NCBI RefSeq assembly: GCF_019084045.1
Contig: NZ_JAHRED010000004.1
Location: forward strand, 62,001 to 126,000
Origin: Paeniglutamicibacter quisquiliarum
Lineage (GTDB): Bacteria; Actinomycetota; Actinomycetes; Actinomycetales; Micrococcaceae
Reading direction: 5' to 3'
Length of the DNA: 64,000 bases
The notes under the pieces are model-generated. The model saw nothing but the letters and a program-made list of their open reading frames with translations, made no database searches and was not told the origin of the DNA. Of the stretch, positions 1 through 8,824 are shown piece by piece. How positions within the stretch are numbered: position 1 is the first letter of the stretch; every line of letters starts with the position of its first letter. The translations under genes and the position numbers were made by a program.

Positions 1-1
1 C

Positions 2-907
2 TACACCGGTTCCCTGGACAAGCAGCAGCTCCAGTGGCTGCGCAACGACATCGCCCAGGTGCCGATGAACAAGGTCATCGTGCTGGCCGCGCACATCCCG
101 CTGCTTGACTTCGCCGACCAGGGAAGCGCCAAGCACCAGGTCAAGCAGGTCGCCGAGATCTACGAACTGCTGAAGGGCCGCGAGGTCGTGGCATTGGGCG
201 GACACACCCACAGCATCGAGAACATGCGCGAGGGCGACAAGCTCGAGGGCTGGAACGACATCTTCGGCATCGACGGCCTGCCCTTCACCCACATCACCGC
301 CGGCGCCATCTCCGGCGACTGGTACTCCGGACGCGACGGCGAGAGCGGCTACCCGCTCGCCCTGCAGCGCGACGGCGGACGCCCGGGCGTGCTGACCCTT
401 GACATCAAGAACACCGATGTCGTCGAGCGCTTCACCGTCCGCGGCGAAGAGGACTCCGTGCAGATGGCCCTGGGGCTGAACACCCCTGCCTACCGCGACT
501 GGTACGCCGCGAACCTTTCCAACAAGGGCAAGGCCCCCGAGTTCGAGAACCCGCTGTCCGTGCCGAAGGCCGACCTGGCCAACAACACGTGGCTGACCAC
601 CAACTTCTGGATGGGTTCCACCGGCTCCACCGTCAAGGTGAGCATCGACGGCGCGGCATCCACCGAAGCGACCCGCACCCAGGCGATGGAAGGCGAAGCC
701 CCGCTGGTCGGCGCCGAGTACTCCGACCCGGTGGCAGTGGCCGAGCAGCTGGTCAACGGCGGCAGCGTCGCTGACCGCTCCATGCACCTGTGGCGCCTGG
801 AACTGCCCTCCGGCCTCGCCGTCGGCGAGCACACCGCGGAGGTCACCGCGACCGACGTGCACGGCCGCGAATTCACGCAGACCCTGACCTTCGAGGTCAC
901 CGAGTAG
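2..907 (+). CDS. Secreted metallophosphoesterase, C-terminal part (5' end outside window)
   Basis: The reading frame is open from base 2, so the start and the N-terminal signal and metal-binding half lie upstream of the window. The visible part aligns almost residue for residue with the second half of the complete paralogue at 2364-4184. It carries the late calcineurin-type metal motifs (A-A-H-I-P-L-L and G-G-H-T-H) and a C-terminal beta-rich domain (MetallophosC type) containing T-T-N-F-W-M-G-S-T-G. Family members are extracytoplasmic phosphoesterases with two metal ions; the substrate is unknown. It ends in TAG just before a strong hairpin. Together with the second copy it forms a tandem duplication, now separated by an oppositely oriented gene. 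Confidence 0.9.
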   Translation, partial: YTGSLDKQQLQWLRNDIAQVPMNKVIVLAAHIPLLDFADQGSAKHQVKQVAEIYELLKGREVVALGGHTHSIENMREGDKLEGWNDIFGIDGLPFTHITAGAISGDWYSGRDGESGYPLALQRDGGRPGVLTLDIKNTDVVERFTVRGEEDSVQMALGLNTPAYRDWYAANLSNKGKAPEFENPLSVPKADLANNTWLTTNFWMGSTGSTVKVSIDGAASTEATRTQAMEGEAPLVGAEYSDPVAVAEQLVNGGSVADRSMHLWRLELPSGLAVGEHTAEVTATDVHGREFTQTLTFEVTE

Positions 908-935
908 CATCCCGCTTCACACAATCCAGCGCACT

Positions 936-980
936 GGCGGTGCGTCGCGGCTTTCGGGCCGCGGCGCACCGCCGTCGTTT
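936..980 (+). terminator. Hairpin terminator after first phosphoesterase
   Basis: A 15-bp stem (936-950 with 959-973, one G-T wobble) and an 8-base loop are followed by GTCGTTTGTT. The same hairpin, slightly changed, follows the second phosphoesterase, so it was part of the duplicated unit. Confidence 0.75.
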
Positions 981-1023
981 GTTCGGCTGCCCCGCGGCCG
1001 TGCCCGGTGGCACACGGTCGAGG

Positions 1024-1851
1024 TCAGGGGCGTTGTGTCTGTGCCAGCATGAACTCCCGTGCCGCGCGAGCCTGCTCCGCGGTCGGCCTTATGCCGGTGT
1101 AGAGCACGAATTGCTCCAGGGCCTGCAGTGCCGCAACATCGGTGCCTGTCACGACCGGCTTCCCGGCGGTGCGCGCCGCGCGAATCAGCGGCGTTTCCGC
1201 CGGGACGGACACGACGTCGAACACCGCCTGCGCGGCAGCCACCTGTTCCGGCGGGAACGGCATCTGGTCCGCCTCGGGGCCGCCGGCCATCCCAATGGGG
1301 GTGACGTTGACCAAAAGCTCCGCACCGTCGAAGGTCTCCGACGCCCAGGTGAACCCGTAAGTCTCGGCCAGTTTCCGTCCCGCCGCCTCGTTGCGGGCCA
1401 CCACCACCACGTTTTGGAAGCCGACGTGCCGCAGCGCCGCCACCACCGCCTTGGCCATTCCGCCGGAGCCCCTGACCATGGTCCGCAGGGTCGCGGGAAG
1501 CTGGTGGACCCTCAGCAGCTCGACCACCGCCGAAAAATCGGTGTTGTGGGCCGTGAGGACGCCGTTTTCATTGACGATGGTGTTCACCGAATCGATGGCC
1601 GCGGCGGAGGGCGCCAAATGGTCGACGAGCGGAATCACGGCTTCCTTGTAAGGCATGGAAACGGCGGCGCCCCGGATGCCCAGACCACGGATCCCGGCGA
1701 CGGCCTGGGCCAGGTCGGTGGGGGCGAATGCCTTGTAGATCCAGTTCAGGCCCAATTGCCCGTACAGGTGGTTGTGGAAAAGTGTCCCGTTGTTGCTGGG
1801 TCGCGCCGCCAACGAGATACAGAGCGTCATGTCCTTGTTCAAAATCGGCAT
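1024..1851 (-). CDS. Shikimate dehydrogenase-like protein (SDH-L type)
   Basis: A 275-residue protein resembling the shikimate/quinate dehydrogenase superfamily, closest in memory to the SDH-like protein HI0607 of Haemophilus rather than AroE. It has the substrate-side Lys in V-S-M-P-Y-K-E, the paired Asp in N-T-D-F, a glycine-rich nucleotide loop (G-S-G-G-M-A-K-A) and N-V-T-P-I-G-M. The substrate pocket opens with S-L-A-A-R-P-S-N-N-G-T, as in SDH-L proteins. Those enzymes use NADP and turn shikimate over slowly, so the physiological substrate is uncertain. It sits alone on the minus strand between two phosphoesterase paralogues. An 18-bp palindrome lies 33 bases upstream of its ATG. Confidence 0.85.
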   Translation of the reverse strand: MPILNKDMTLCISLAARPSNNGTLFHNHLYGQLGLNWIYKAFAPTDLAQAVAGIRGLGIRGAAVSMPYKEAVIPLVDHLAPSAAAIDSVNTIVNENGVLTAHNTDFSAVVELLRVHQLPATLRTMVRGSGGMAKAVVAALRHVGFQNVVVVARNEAAGRKLAETYGFTWASETFDGAELLVNVTPIGMAGGPEADQMPFPPEQVAAAQAVFDVVSVPAETPLIRAARTAGKPVVTGTDVAALQALEQFVLYTGIRPTAEQARAAREFMLAQTQRP

Positions 1852-1883
1852 GACCTCAGTCTATTCGGCGGCCGCGGACCTAA

Positions 1884-1901
1884 TTTCTGGACGTCCAGAA
1901 A
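1884..1901. promoter_or_regulatory. Perfect 18-bp palindrome, probable operator
   Basis: TTTCTGGAC followed by GTCCAGAAA, a perfect dyad, 33 bases upstream of the minus-strand dehydrogenase start. Its position and symmetry suit a dimeric repressor. Its GACGTC core is shared with the palindrome at 6258-6279. Confidence 0.6.
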
Positions 1902-2363
1902 AACGGTCCGGAGGCAACGGCCGGCCCCGAACGGGAATCCGAACAGCAAACGGCGAGCGCTGACGGTGAAGAACACCAACCCCGGTGAGGCCCGGATAGC
2001 CGCCGGCCGCGCTCGCTGCCATCGTCGGGCGGTCCGCGCGGAAAAGCCACCAGGACGAACGCGCTCCCACGCAATGGCAGGCTTCGGAGGCGCACGGCGC
2101 CAGATCCTGCCCGGGTACCGTCGTCATGGCCTTCCGGCCGGCTGCGGCCCCCGTTGCCTGCCCATGGTCGTTTACGGGAGGACAATGACGCCGGTACCGC
2201 AGGTGAATTTCTTGCCTGGTCTTGTTGTTCCGCCGTTTGGCGAGTCTTCACGAGCCTGACCTCCTGCCGGTCCGCGATGGCGGCCTTCCATTCACCGGAG
2301 TTTGGAAGGTTGGTGGCGGTCGGCCAACCAGCCGGCCGGTTTTCCCCAAACCGGAGGTAAGTC
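1902..2363. other. Intergenic region, no gene seen
   Basis: About 460 bases between the palindrome and the second phosphoesterase. Open frames here lack plausible start sites or family resemblance. A good ribosome site, GGAGGTAAG, at the right edge (about 2355) belongs to the gene starting at 2364. Confidence 0.6.
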
Positions 2364-4184
2364 ATGCCCTCGTCCACCCAACCGCCGAAAAAACTCCGCG
2401 CTCGGCCGCTCGGCATCTTTGCAGGAACCACTGCCGTGCTCGTTGCTGGCACCCTGCTGTCCTCTTCCGCCGGCGCAGCGCCGGCCCAGGGCGACTGGGA
2501 CGCAAATGCCTACCGCGGCTCCGTTGACGTCGTTGAATCCAACGGCGCCAACAACCAGGATGCCCTCAGCGGCGTCGTTTTCGACGACGCGAACAAGAAC
2601 TCCGTTCTTGACGGCAACGAACGGGGCCTCAATGGCGTGGCCGTATCCAACGGGCGCGATATCGCCACGACCGATCCGAACGGCCGCTACGAGCTCCCGG
2701 CCTTTGACAACATGACGGTCTTCGTCACCCAGCCCCGCGGTTACCAGGTTCCGGTCGATGAGCACAATGTCGCCCAGTTCTTCTACAACCACCTGCCCGC
2801 AGGCTCCCCGAAGCTGAAGTTCGGCGGGATCGCACCCACCGGTGCCCTGCCGGAGGCGGTGAATTTCCCGCTGGCCCAAAGCAATCTCACCCAGTCCCCC
2901 GAGCAGCACTGCGCCATCGGCGCCGATATCCAGACGTACAACCAGAAGGAGGTCGAATTCGCCCGCAACGGCGTATTCGCGGACCTCGCCGAACGCCAGG
3001 ACTACGCGGGCTGCGGGGCGCTCTTCATCGGGGACGTGGTCGGCGACGATCTTTCGGTCTTCACCCAGACCCGCGAACTGACTTTCATGCTCAACGGCCC
3101 GGCACGGTTCCTGCCCGGCAACCATGACCTGGACTTCGATGCGCTCGACGGCGAGCACGAATTCGACTCGTACCGAGCCCAGTTCGGTCCGGAGTACTAC
3201 TCCTACGACGCCGGCAAGGCGCATGTGGTGGCCCTGAGCAACATCGAATACCCGACGAAGGTGCCCGCAAAGAAGGGCGACTACACCTACGGGCTCGGCG
3301 AGCGCCAGCTCGAATGGTTGCGCTCCGACATCGCGAAAATTCCCAAGAACAAGGTGATCGTGCTGGCCGGCCATAGCCCGCTGCTCGAGTTCTACTACAG
3401 CAACTCCCACACGACGAAGCAGCTGCAGGAGATCTACGAGATCCTTGAGGGCCGCGAAGTCGTCTCGCTGGGCGGGCACACGCACATGGCGGAAAACCTG
3501 CGCAAGGGCGACTTGATGGCCGGATGGCGCGACGAAGTCGGCGAGGCCGGCCTGCCATTCACGCACCTGACCGTGCCCGCCGTGTCGGGCCATTGGTACG
3601 GCGGCCGGGTCCTCGAAAAGGGTTACCCGACATCCGTTCAGCGTGACGGCACCCCGCCCGGCGTGCTGACCCTCGACATCAAGAACACGGAGGTCACGGA
3701 ACGGCTCACCATCCGCGGCGGCGACGGCTCCGAGCAGATGTCAGTTGGCCTGAACACCCCGAAGTACCGGGCCTGGTACGCAGAGAACATCTCCGTGCCG
3801 CGTGGGTCGGCTCCGGAGCTGGAAAAGCCGTTGGCGGTTTCCCAGGCCGATCTGGCGGGCCAGACCTGGCTGACGACCAACTTCTGGATGGGTTCGACCG
3901 GTTCCACGGTCGAGGTCGAAATCGACGGCGGCGCGCCGCTGGTTGCTTCGCGGACCCAGCAGCTGCGTGGCGAGACCCCGCTGGTCGGCTCCGAGTACTC
4001 CGATCCCGTTGCCATCGCGGAGCAGTTCGTCCATGGTGGCGGCTTGGCCGACAGGTCAATGCACCTGTGGCGCCTGGCGCTGCCCGCCGGCCTCGTCGTC
4101 GGCGAGCACACCGCCGAGGTCACCGCGACCGACGTGCACGGCCGCGAATTCACCGAAACCCTGGACTTCGAGGTCACCGAGTAG
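2364..4184 (+). CDS. Secreted calcineurin-like metallophosphoesterase
   Basis: A 606-residue protein. Residues 1-35 form a Sec signal peptide (basic K-K-L-R-A-R-P, a hydrophobic stretch, then S-A-G-A-A-P-A). Residues about 65-120 are a beta-sandwich N domain with the D-x-N-x-N-x-x-x-D repeat style of secreted Ca-binding domains (F-D-D-A-N-K-N-S-V-L-D). The metallophosphoesterase core follows, with G-D-V-V-G-D-D, L-P-G-N-H-D, A-G-H-S-P and G-G-H-T-H supplying metal ligands. The last ~150 residues are a MetallophosC-type domain. The start is fixed by GGAGGTAAG directly upstream. The protein probably hydrolyses a phosphoester outside the membrane; the substrate cannot be told from sequence. It is the complete paralogue of the partial gene at 2-907. 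Confidence 0.92.
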   Translation: MPSSTQPPKKLRARPLGIFAGTTAVLVAGTLLSSSAGAAPAQGDWDANAYRGSVDVVESNGANNQDALSGVVFDDANKNSVLDGNERGLNGVAVSNGRDIATTDPNGRYELPAFDNMTVFVTQPRGYQVPVDEHNVAQFFYNHLPAGSPKLKFGGIAPTGALPEAVNFPLAQSNLTQSPEQHCAIGADIQTYNQKEVEFARNGVFADLAERQDYAGCGALFIGDVVGDDLSVFTQTRELTFMLNGPARFLPGNHDLDFDALDGEHEFDSYRAQFGPEYYSYDAGKAHVVALSNIEYPTKVPAKKGDYTYGLGERQLEWLRSDIAKIPKNKVIVLAGHSPLLEFYYSNSHTTKQLQEIYEILEGREVVSLGGHTHMAENLRKGDLMAGWRDEVGEAGLPFTHLTVPAVSGHWYGGRVLEKGYPTSVQRDGTPPGVLTLDIKNTEVTERLTIRGGDGSEQMSVGLNTPKYRAWYAENISVPRGSAPELEKPLAVSQADLAGQTWLTTNFWMGSTGSTVEVEIDGGAPLVASRTQQLRGETPLVGSEYSDPVAIAEQFVHGGGLADRSMHLWRLALPAGLVVGEHTAEVTATDVHGREFTETLDFEVTE

Positions 4185-4214
4185 CTCCCGGGTTCACCCG
4201 TTCACACACACCGA

Positions 4215-4258
4215 CGGTGCGTCACGGCTTTGCGGCCGCGGCGCACCGCCGGCGTTTT
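4215..4258 (+). terminator. Hairpin terminator after second phosphoesterase
   Basis: Arms 4215-4227 and 4236-4248 (CGGTGCG pairing with CGCACCG), then GGCGTTTT. It is homologous to the hairpin at 936-980. Confidence 0.65.
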
Positions 4259-4262
4259 GCGG

Positions 4263-4943
4263 CTACCTCCCGGGCATCCATCCCATGCAATAGTCGAGGT
4301 TCGCGATGACGGTGCGCACCGCGGCCTCGCCGTCCCCCGCCTCGATCGCCTCGAGCAGCTCCTCGTGGCCGGTGGCAAGGCAACCATCAAACCCGGCCTC
4401 GAGCCGCTGGACCATCTTCGTCCCATGGAAGACGTCGCCGAAGCTTTCGTAAAGCTCGTGAAGCAGCGTGTTCCCCGAGGCCTCCGCCACGCGCAAGTGG
4501 AATTCCCAGTCCGCGGCCGACCAGGCTGCGTAGTCCCCGGATTCCCACGACTCGCGCCGTCGCGCCAGAAGCGAGCGGAGTTCGGCGACCACTGCGGTGT
4601 CGGCCGAGCCCGCGGCGAGCCTGGCGGCTTGGGTGTCCAGGGCGAAGCGCACCTGGAGCACGTCCTCGTCCGCGTGTTCGCGAAAGACCCGCTGTGCGGT
4701 GCCGCTGATCTCGCTGGTGGCCCTCACATAGGTCCCGTCCCCGCGCAGCACCTCGAACAATCCGGCATGGGCCAACGCCTTGATCGCCTCGCGCAAGGTT
4801 CCGCGGGAGACCCCGAATTCGGCAATGAGCTCGGGTTCGGACGGGATTTTCTCCCCCACGCCCCAGCGGCCCGACGCGACGGCCTCGCGCAGCCGGGCAA
4901 CAACCTCGTCGGCCAACGGCGGCCTCACCCCTGGGACGTTCAT
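4263..4943 (-). CDS. FadR-family (GntR) transcriptional regulator
   Basis: A 226-residue regulator. An N-terminal winged helix (about residues 8-72) has the classic G-E-K-I-P-S-E-P-E-L and S-R-G-T-L-R-E-A-I segments. An all-helical FCD effector domain (about 80-220) has the D-W-E-F-H-L and H-E-E-L-L-E-A-I patterns. FCD domains usually bind a carboxylic acid or metal-bound ligand. The ATG overlaps the TGA of the upstream transporter by four bases (ATGA), so the two are translationally coupled. The palindrome at 6258-6279 directly before that transporter is the natural candidate for its operator, giving autoregulation. Confidence 0.92.
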   Translation of the reverse strand: MNVPGVRPPLADEVVARLREAVASGRWGVGEKIPSEPELIAEFGVSRGTLREAIKALAHAGLFEVLRGDGTYVRATSEISGTAQRVFREHADEDVLQVRFALDTQAARLAAGSADTAVVAELRSLLARRRESWESGDYAAWSAADWEFHLRVAEASGNTLLHELYESFGDVFHGTKMVQRLEAGFDGCLATGHEELLEAIEAGDGEAAVRTVIANLDYCMGWMPGR

Positions 4944-6253
4944 GCCCGCACCTCCACGGGGACGTTCGGCTTCCGCCCGATTCCGCCCAGCCGGTACCCC
5001 AGGACGAACTGCACCAAGGTGATTCCGACGAGGATCGCCAGCGGAACCGTCCAGGAACCCAGTACACCCTGCAACAGTCCGAGCCCGAACGGTCCGGCGG
5101 CGGCCACCAGGTAACCGACCGATTGGGCAAGGGTCGACAGTGCAGTGGTTTCGGCTGCGCTCTCGCCGCTGCGGCTGATCATCAGCATCAACAGCGGGAA
5201 GATGCCGAGCCCCATGCCGGTGAGGATCGCCGGGATCACCGAGAACGCGACCGGGAGCAGCAGCAGGGAGGTGAACCCGGCGACGGCGCACCCGCAGGTC
5301 AGGATGAATGCGGCACGCAACAGCCGCGGCTTCGAGGCCATCCACAGCATGAGCAACACGGTGGGGATGCTGACCGCCTGGACCAGGCCCAGCATGAAGC
5401 CCGCGGTGGCGGCGTCCGATCCGCGCGAGATGAGGATGTGCGGCAGCCAGCTCAACAGCGTGTACACCAGCATCGACTGCACGGCGAAGGTCGAGGTGAA
5501 CAGCAGGCCCCTGCGGGTGGCCAGCATGGGCCACGGGGAGACGTGTGGTCCCGCGGGTCCGACGGTGCGGCTCCCCCGGATGGCCAGCGGCAGGAAGACC
5601 AGCAACGCGAGTGCCGCGGGGATCGCCCAGGCCGCAAGCCCGAGCGTCGGCGAGCCCAAGCGCGCGGCGACCGGCACGCTCAGGGCAGCGGCGGTGGTTG
5701 CGCCCACCGACATGGTGACGGTGTAGGTGGCGGTCATGGCCGCGGACCTGCTTGCGTGGTGCTCCCGGATGAAGGAGGGCATGGCCACGTTGCAGATGGC
5801 CAGCCCGGACATGCCGAGCACGGTGCCGGCCAGTAGCAGCCAGGTGGACTCGAAGGCACGCACGGCCAGGCCCAGGGTAAGCAGCAGCAGGGCCAGCCCG
5901 ATCGCCCGTTCGAGTCCGGTGTGCTTGACCAGCCAGGCGGTGCCGGCCCCGGCGAATGCAAAGCAGAGCACCGGGATCGTGGGCAGCAGCGAGGCCACGA
6001 CGGTTCCGTAGCCCAGCAGTTGTTCGAGGTCGTGGAAGAGCGGCGCCGCGGAGGCAATCGCCGCGCGCAGGTTCAGGCCGACCAGGACCACCGCGGCCAC
6101 CGTCAACGCCCCGATGACCCAGCGCTTTCGCGTCGCGGGCACGGGTCCTGCCGCCGGCGCGCCTGCGGCTGACTCGACCCCTGCCAATGCGCCGGCGGCA
6201 TCTTCGATGGCCTGCGGTGGAAGGGGCGGGTGCCGGGTGGTCTCTGAACTCAT
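4940..6253 (-). CDS. MFS transporter, CynX/NimT type
   Basis: A 437-residue polytopic protein with about twelve hydrophobic segments after a ~45-residue hydrophilic N-terminus. The first membrane segment ends in L-N-L-R-A-A-I-A-S-A, the CynX/NimT hallmark (L-x-L-R-x-x-I). That family includes cyanate and nitroimidazole-type transporters, but most members have no known substrate. It forms an operon with the GntR gene through an ATGA overlap. It is paralogous to the divergent transporter at 6456. The operator-like palindrome begins five bases upstream of its ATG, so a bound repressor would block initiation. Confidence 0.88.
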   Translation of the reverse strand: MSSETTRHPPLPPQAIEDAAGALAGVESAAGAPAAGPVPATRKRWVIGALTVAAVVLVGLNLRAAIASAAPLFHDLEQLLGYGTVVASLLPTIPVLCFAFAGAGTAWLVKHTGLERAIGLALLLLTLGLAVRAFESTWLLLAGTVLGMSGLAICNVAMPSFIREHHASRSAAMTATYTVTMSVGATTAAALSVPVAARLGSPTLGLAAWAIPAALALLVFLPLAIRGSRTVGPAGPHVSPWPMLATRRGLLFTSTFAVQSMLVYTLLSWLPHILISRGSDAATAGFMLGLVQAVSIPTVLLMLWMASKPRLLRAAFILTCGCAVAGFTSLLLLPVAFSVIPAILTGMGLGIFPLLMLMISRSGESAAETTALSTLAQSVGYLVAAAGPFGLGLLQGVLGSWTVPLAILVGITLVQFVLGYRLGGIGRKPNVPVEVRA

Positions 6254-6257
6254 GATT

Positions 6258-6279
6258 AAACATTAGACGTCTGATGTTT
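6258..6279. promoter_or_regulatory. 22-bp near-perfect palindrome, probable GntR operator
   Basis: Arms AAACATTAGAC and GTCTGATGTTT, with one mismatched pair. It sits 5-26 bases before the minus-strand transporter-GntR operon and about 180 bases before the divergent transporter. Size and symmetry fit FadR-family sites. Confidence 0.7.
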
Positions 6280-6455
6280 GTTACGGCGAATCCCGTGGCC
6301 TTAACCACGGACCGGTACGGCCGTCGAAGGCTCCGATAGGCTGGCTGCGGGACCTTGGCGCGCATTGGCCACAGCGTCCCGCAAACCAAAAGGAGCCCGC
6401 CACGCATCGCCACCCAGCACTGCCCGCGGCACTGCCGTGGGTCATCGCCGGCATC

Positions 6456-7649
6456 GTGGTCGTGGCGTTGAGCCTGCGCGCGCCAATCATCGCGCCCACC
6501 GCGGTGATCACGGACATCACCTCCGACACCGGGCTGACGGCCGTCGGGGCCGGCCTGCTGACCGGGCTGCCGGTGCTGCTGTTCGCGCTCGCGACCCCGC
6601 TGGCCACGCGGAGCATCCGCCGCTTCGGCCCGGAGACCACCATCATCCTGTGCCTGGCCGGAGTGCTTGCCGGAACCGTTCTGCGCTCTCTCGGCCCGGC
6701 CTCGGTGGTGCTGGCAGGAACCGTGCTGATCGGCGCCGCCATGACCCTGGGGAACATCGCCGTCCCCGTCCTGATCCGCCGGGACGTGCCCTTCAAAAGA
6801 ATCTCCGCCGTCACCGGCGCCTACTCGGCCACCATGAACATCGGATCCATGGCCACGCTGCTGGGCACCGCGCCGCTGGCAGCACTGCTTGGCTGGCGCT
6901 GGGCAATCGCGGCCTGGGGGCTGGTGACGGCCGCCGGGCTGGCCTACTGGCTGTTGCGCCAACGCCGGGCGCGCCAGGTGGCCGCCCCCGGGCCCGCACC
7001 CGAGGCACCCCGCGAATCCACGGCCGGAAGCTCCCGCATCGGCCCCGGGGCGACCGCGGCCACGGTACGCACTTCCACGGACCGGGCGCACTTCCGGCGC
7101 GTCGTCGCCCTGCTGGTGCTGGCCTTCTGCGGCCAGTCTGCCGCCTACTACGCCACCACCGCCTGGCTGCCCCTGCTGCTCTCCGACACCCGGGGGTTGG
7201 CCCCGACCTCCTCCGGCGCAACTGCCTCGCTGTTCCAGATCGCCGCCGTCATCGGGGCGTTTGGGGTGCCGCTGCTGGCCGCGAGGACAAGACTTTGGAT
7301 AGCCACCGCCGTCGTCGCCCTGTGCTGGGTCACCCTGCCGATCGGTCTCCTGGCTGCCCCCGAGGCCTTCGTGCTCTGGGCCGTCATCGGCGGCATTGCG
7401 CAGGGCGGCGGGTTCACCGCAATCTTCTCGATCATCCCCCGCGTCGCCCACAACAATGCCGACACTGCCTCCGCCTCCGCCCGGATCCAGGCCGGCGGCT
7501 ACCTCGCCGCGACCTGCGCACCGCCGCTGGCCGGCTGGCTCAACAGCAGCACCGGGTCCTGGACCGCGCCGCTGTTCCTGGTGCTCGCGGCGACCCTCGC
7601 CTTCACTGTCGGGTCGTTGTTGGCCGTGCGGCTCGCGGACCGGCGCTGA
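6456..7649 (+). CDS. MFS transporter, CynX/NimT type (N-terminus uncertain)
   Basis: About 400 residues with twelve membrane segments. The first carries A-L-S-L-R-A-P-I-I-A-P, the CynX/NimT signature, and R-M-style cytoplasmic loops follow. The GTG at 6456 would fall inside the first membrane helix; the residues encoded just upstream (L-P-W-V-I-A-G-I) are plainly part of that helix. No ATG, GTG or TTG lies in frame further upstream. An AGGAG at 6391 stands seven bases before an ACG at 6402, so a rare ACG or CTG start, or a small sequence error, is possible. It is a paralogue of the divergent gene at 4940-6253 and probably falls under the same palindrome. Confidence 0.8.
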   Translation: MVVALSLRAPIIAPTAVITDITSDTGLTAVGAGLLTGLPVLLFALATPLATRSIRRFGPETTIILCLAGVLAGTVLRSLGPASVVLAGTVLIGAAMTLGNIAVPVLIRRDVPFKRISAVTGAYSATMNIGSMATLLGTAPLAALLGWRWAIAAWGLVTAAGLAYWLLRQRRARQVAAPGPAPEAPRESTAGSSRIGPGATAATVRTSTDRAHFRRVVALLVLAFCGQSAAYYATTAWLPLLLSDTRGLAPTSSGATASLFQIAAVIGAFGVPLLAARTRLWIATAVVALCWVTLPIGLLAAPEAFVLWAVIGGIAQGGGFTAIFSIIPRVAHNNADTASASARIQAGGYLAATCAPPLAGWLNSSTGSWTAPLFLVLAATLAFTVGSLLAVRLADRR

Positions 7650-7773
7650 CCCCCGGCACCCGACGCCAAGAGGCTCCACACCACCTCGGCCTGCACCCAG
7701 CGTTGCCTGTCAGTCCCCCATTCCCGGACCTCCATGAGGAATACAAACCGCGCCCGCCGCGTTGGCCACCCGT

Positions 7774-8796
7774 GTGAAGAACATCGGATTCCTGTCCTTT
7801 GGCCATTGGACCGACCACCAGCAGTCGGGCACCCGCAGCGCGTCGGACGCACTGCTGCAGGCGATCGACCTTGCGGTTGCCGCCGAGGAGCTCGGCGCCG
7901 ACGGCGCCTACTTCCGCGTCCACCACTTCGCCCAACAGCATGCCTCCCCGTTCCCGCTGCTTGCCGCGATCGGGGCGCGGACCAGCCGCATCGAGATCGG
8001 CACCGGCGTCATCGACATGCGCTATGAGAACCCGCTCTACATGGCGGAGGATGCCGGCGCGGCCGACCTGATCTCGGGCGGGCGGCTGCAGCTGGGCATC
8101 AGCAGGGGTTCACCCGAGCAGGTCATCGACGGATGGCGCCACTTCGGCTTCTCCCCCGCCGAGGGCGAGTCCGATGCGGACATGGGCCGGCGGCACACCG
8201 AACGCCTGCTCGAGGTGCTCACGGGCGAGGGCTTCGCGGAACCGAACCCCCGTCCGATGTTTCCGAACCCTCCGGGCCTGCTCCGCGTGGAGCCGTACTC
8301 GGCCGGCCTGCGCGAGCGCATTTGGTGGGGCTCCGGCTCGAATGCCACTGCCGTGTGGGCGGCGAAGCTGGGCATGAACCTGCAAAGCTCCACGCTCAAG
8401 GACGACGAGAGCGGCAAGCCGTTCCACGTGCAGCAGGCCGAGCAGATCGAGCTCTACCGCCAGACCTGGAAGGAGGCGGGGCACACCCGTGAGCCTCGGG
8501 TCTCGGTCAGCCGCAGCATTTTCGCGCTGACGGAAGAGCGCGACTGGCAGTACTTCGGCCGCGACCGCCACAGCTCGGACCAGGTGGGCAACATCGATGC
8601 CAAGACCCGCGCGGTCTTCGGCAAGTCCTACGCCGGGGAACCCGACGAGCTCGTTGCGAAGTTGGCCGAGGACGAGGCCATTGCAGCGGCGGACACCCTG
8701 CTGCTCACGGTCCCGAACCAGCTTGGCGTCGAGTACAACGCCCACGTCATCGACGCGATCCTGACGCACGTGGCACCGGAGCTCGGCTGGCGCTGA
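7774..8796 (+). CDS. LLM-class flavin-dependent monooxygenase
   Basis: A ~340-residue luciferase-like (TIM-barrel) protein. It begins with G-F-L-S-F-G-H-W, keeps Y-F-R-V-H-H-F-A near residue 50, I-G-T-G-V-I-D-M-R-Y-E-N-P and the D-L-I-S-G-G-R-L-Q-L-G-I-S-R-G stretch typical of FMN-dependent two-component oxygenases. These enzymes oxidise organic substrates with reduced FMN supplied by a separate reductase; the substrate is unknown. The GTG at 7774 gives the usual family start (K-N-I-G-F); a TTG at 7762 is the alternative. Its only near neighbours on this strand are a CynX transporter upstream and a membrane protein downstream. Confidence 0.88.
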   Translation: MKNIGFLSFGHWTDHQQSGTRSASDALLQAIDLAVAAEELGADGAYFRVHHFAQQHASPFPLLAAIGARTSRIEIGTGVIDMRYENPLYMAEDAGAADLISGGRLQLGISRGSPEQVIDGWRHFGFSPAEGESDADMGRRHTERLLEVLTGEGFAEPNPRPMFPNPPGLLRVEPYSAGLRERIWWGSGSNATAVWAAKLGMNLQSSTLKDDESGKPFHVQQAEQIELYRQTWKEAGHTREPRVSVSRSIFALTEERDWQYFGRDRHSSDQVGNIDAKTRAVFGKSYAGEPDELVAKLAEDEAIAAADTLLLTVPNQLGVEYNAHVIDAILTHVAPELGWR

Positions 8797-8824
8797 CCCC
8801 CTGGCCCCCCGGCCCCGTGCCGGC

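Noticed and set aside
790-2259. A 489-codon plus-strand frame through the first terminator and the dehydrogenase gene
   Set aside because: It runs antisense to a recognised gene and across a terminator hairpin. The product is Arg/Pro-rich with no domain.
4263-7679. A 1138-codon minus-strand open frame covering the GntR gene and beyond
   Set aside because: Only the part after the ATG at 4943 resembles a protein. The rest is Gly/Arg/Gln-rich shadow of the two transporter genes in other frames.
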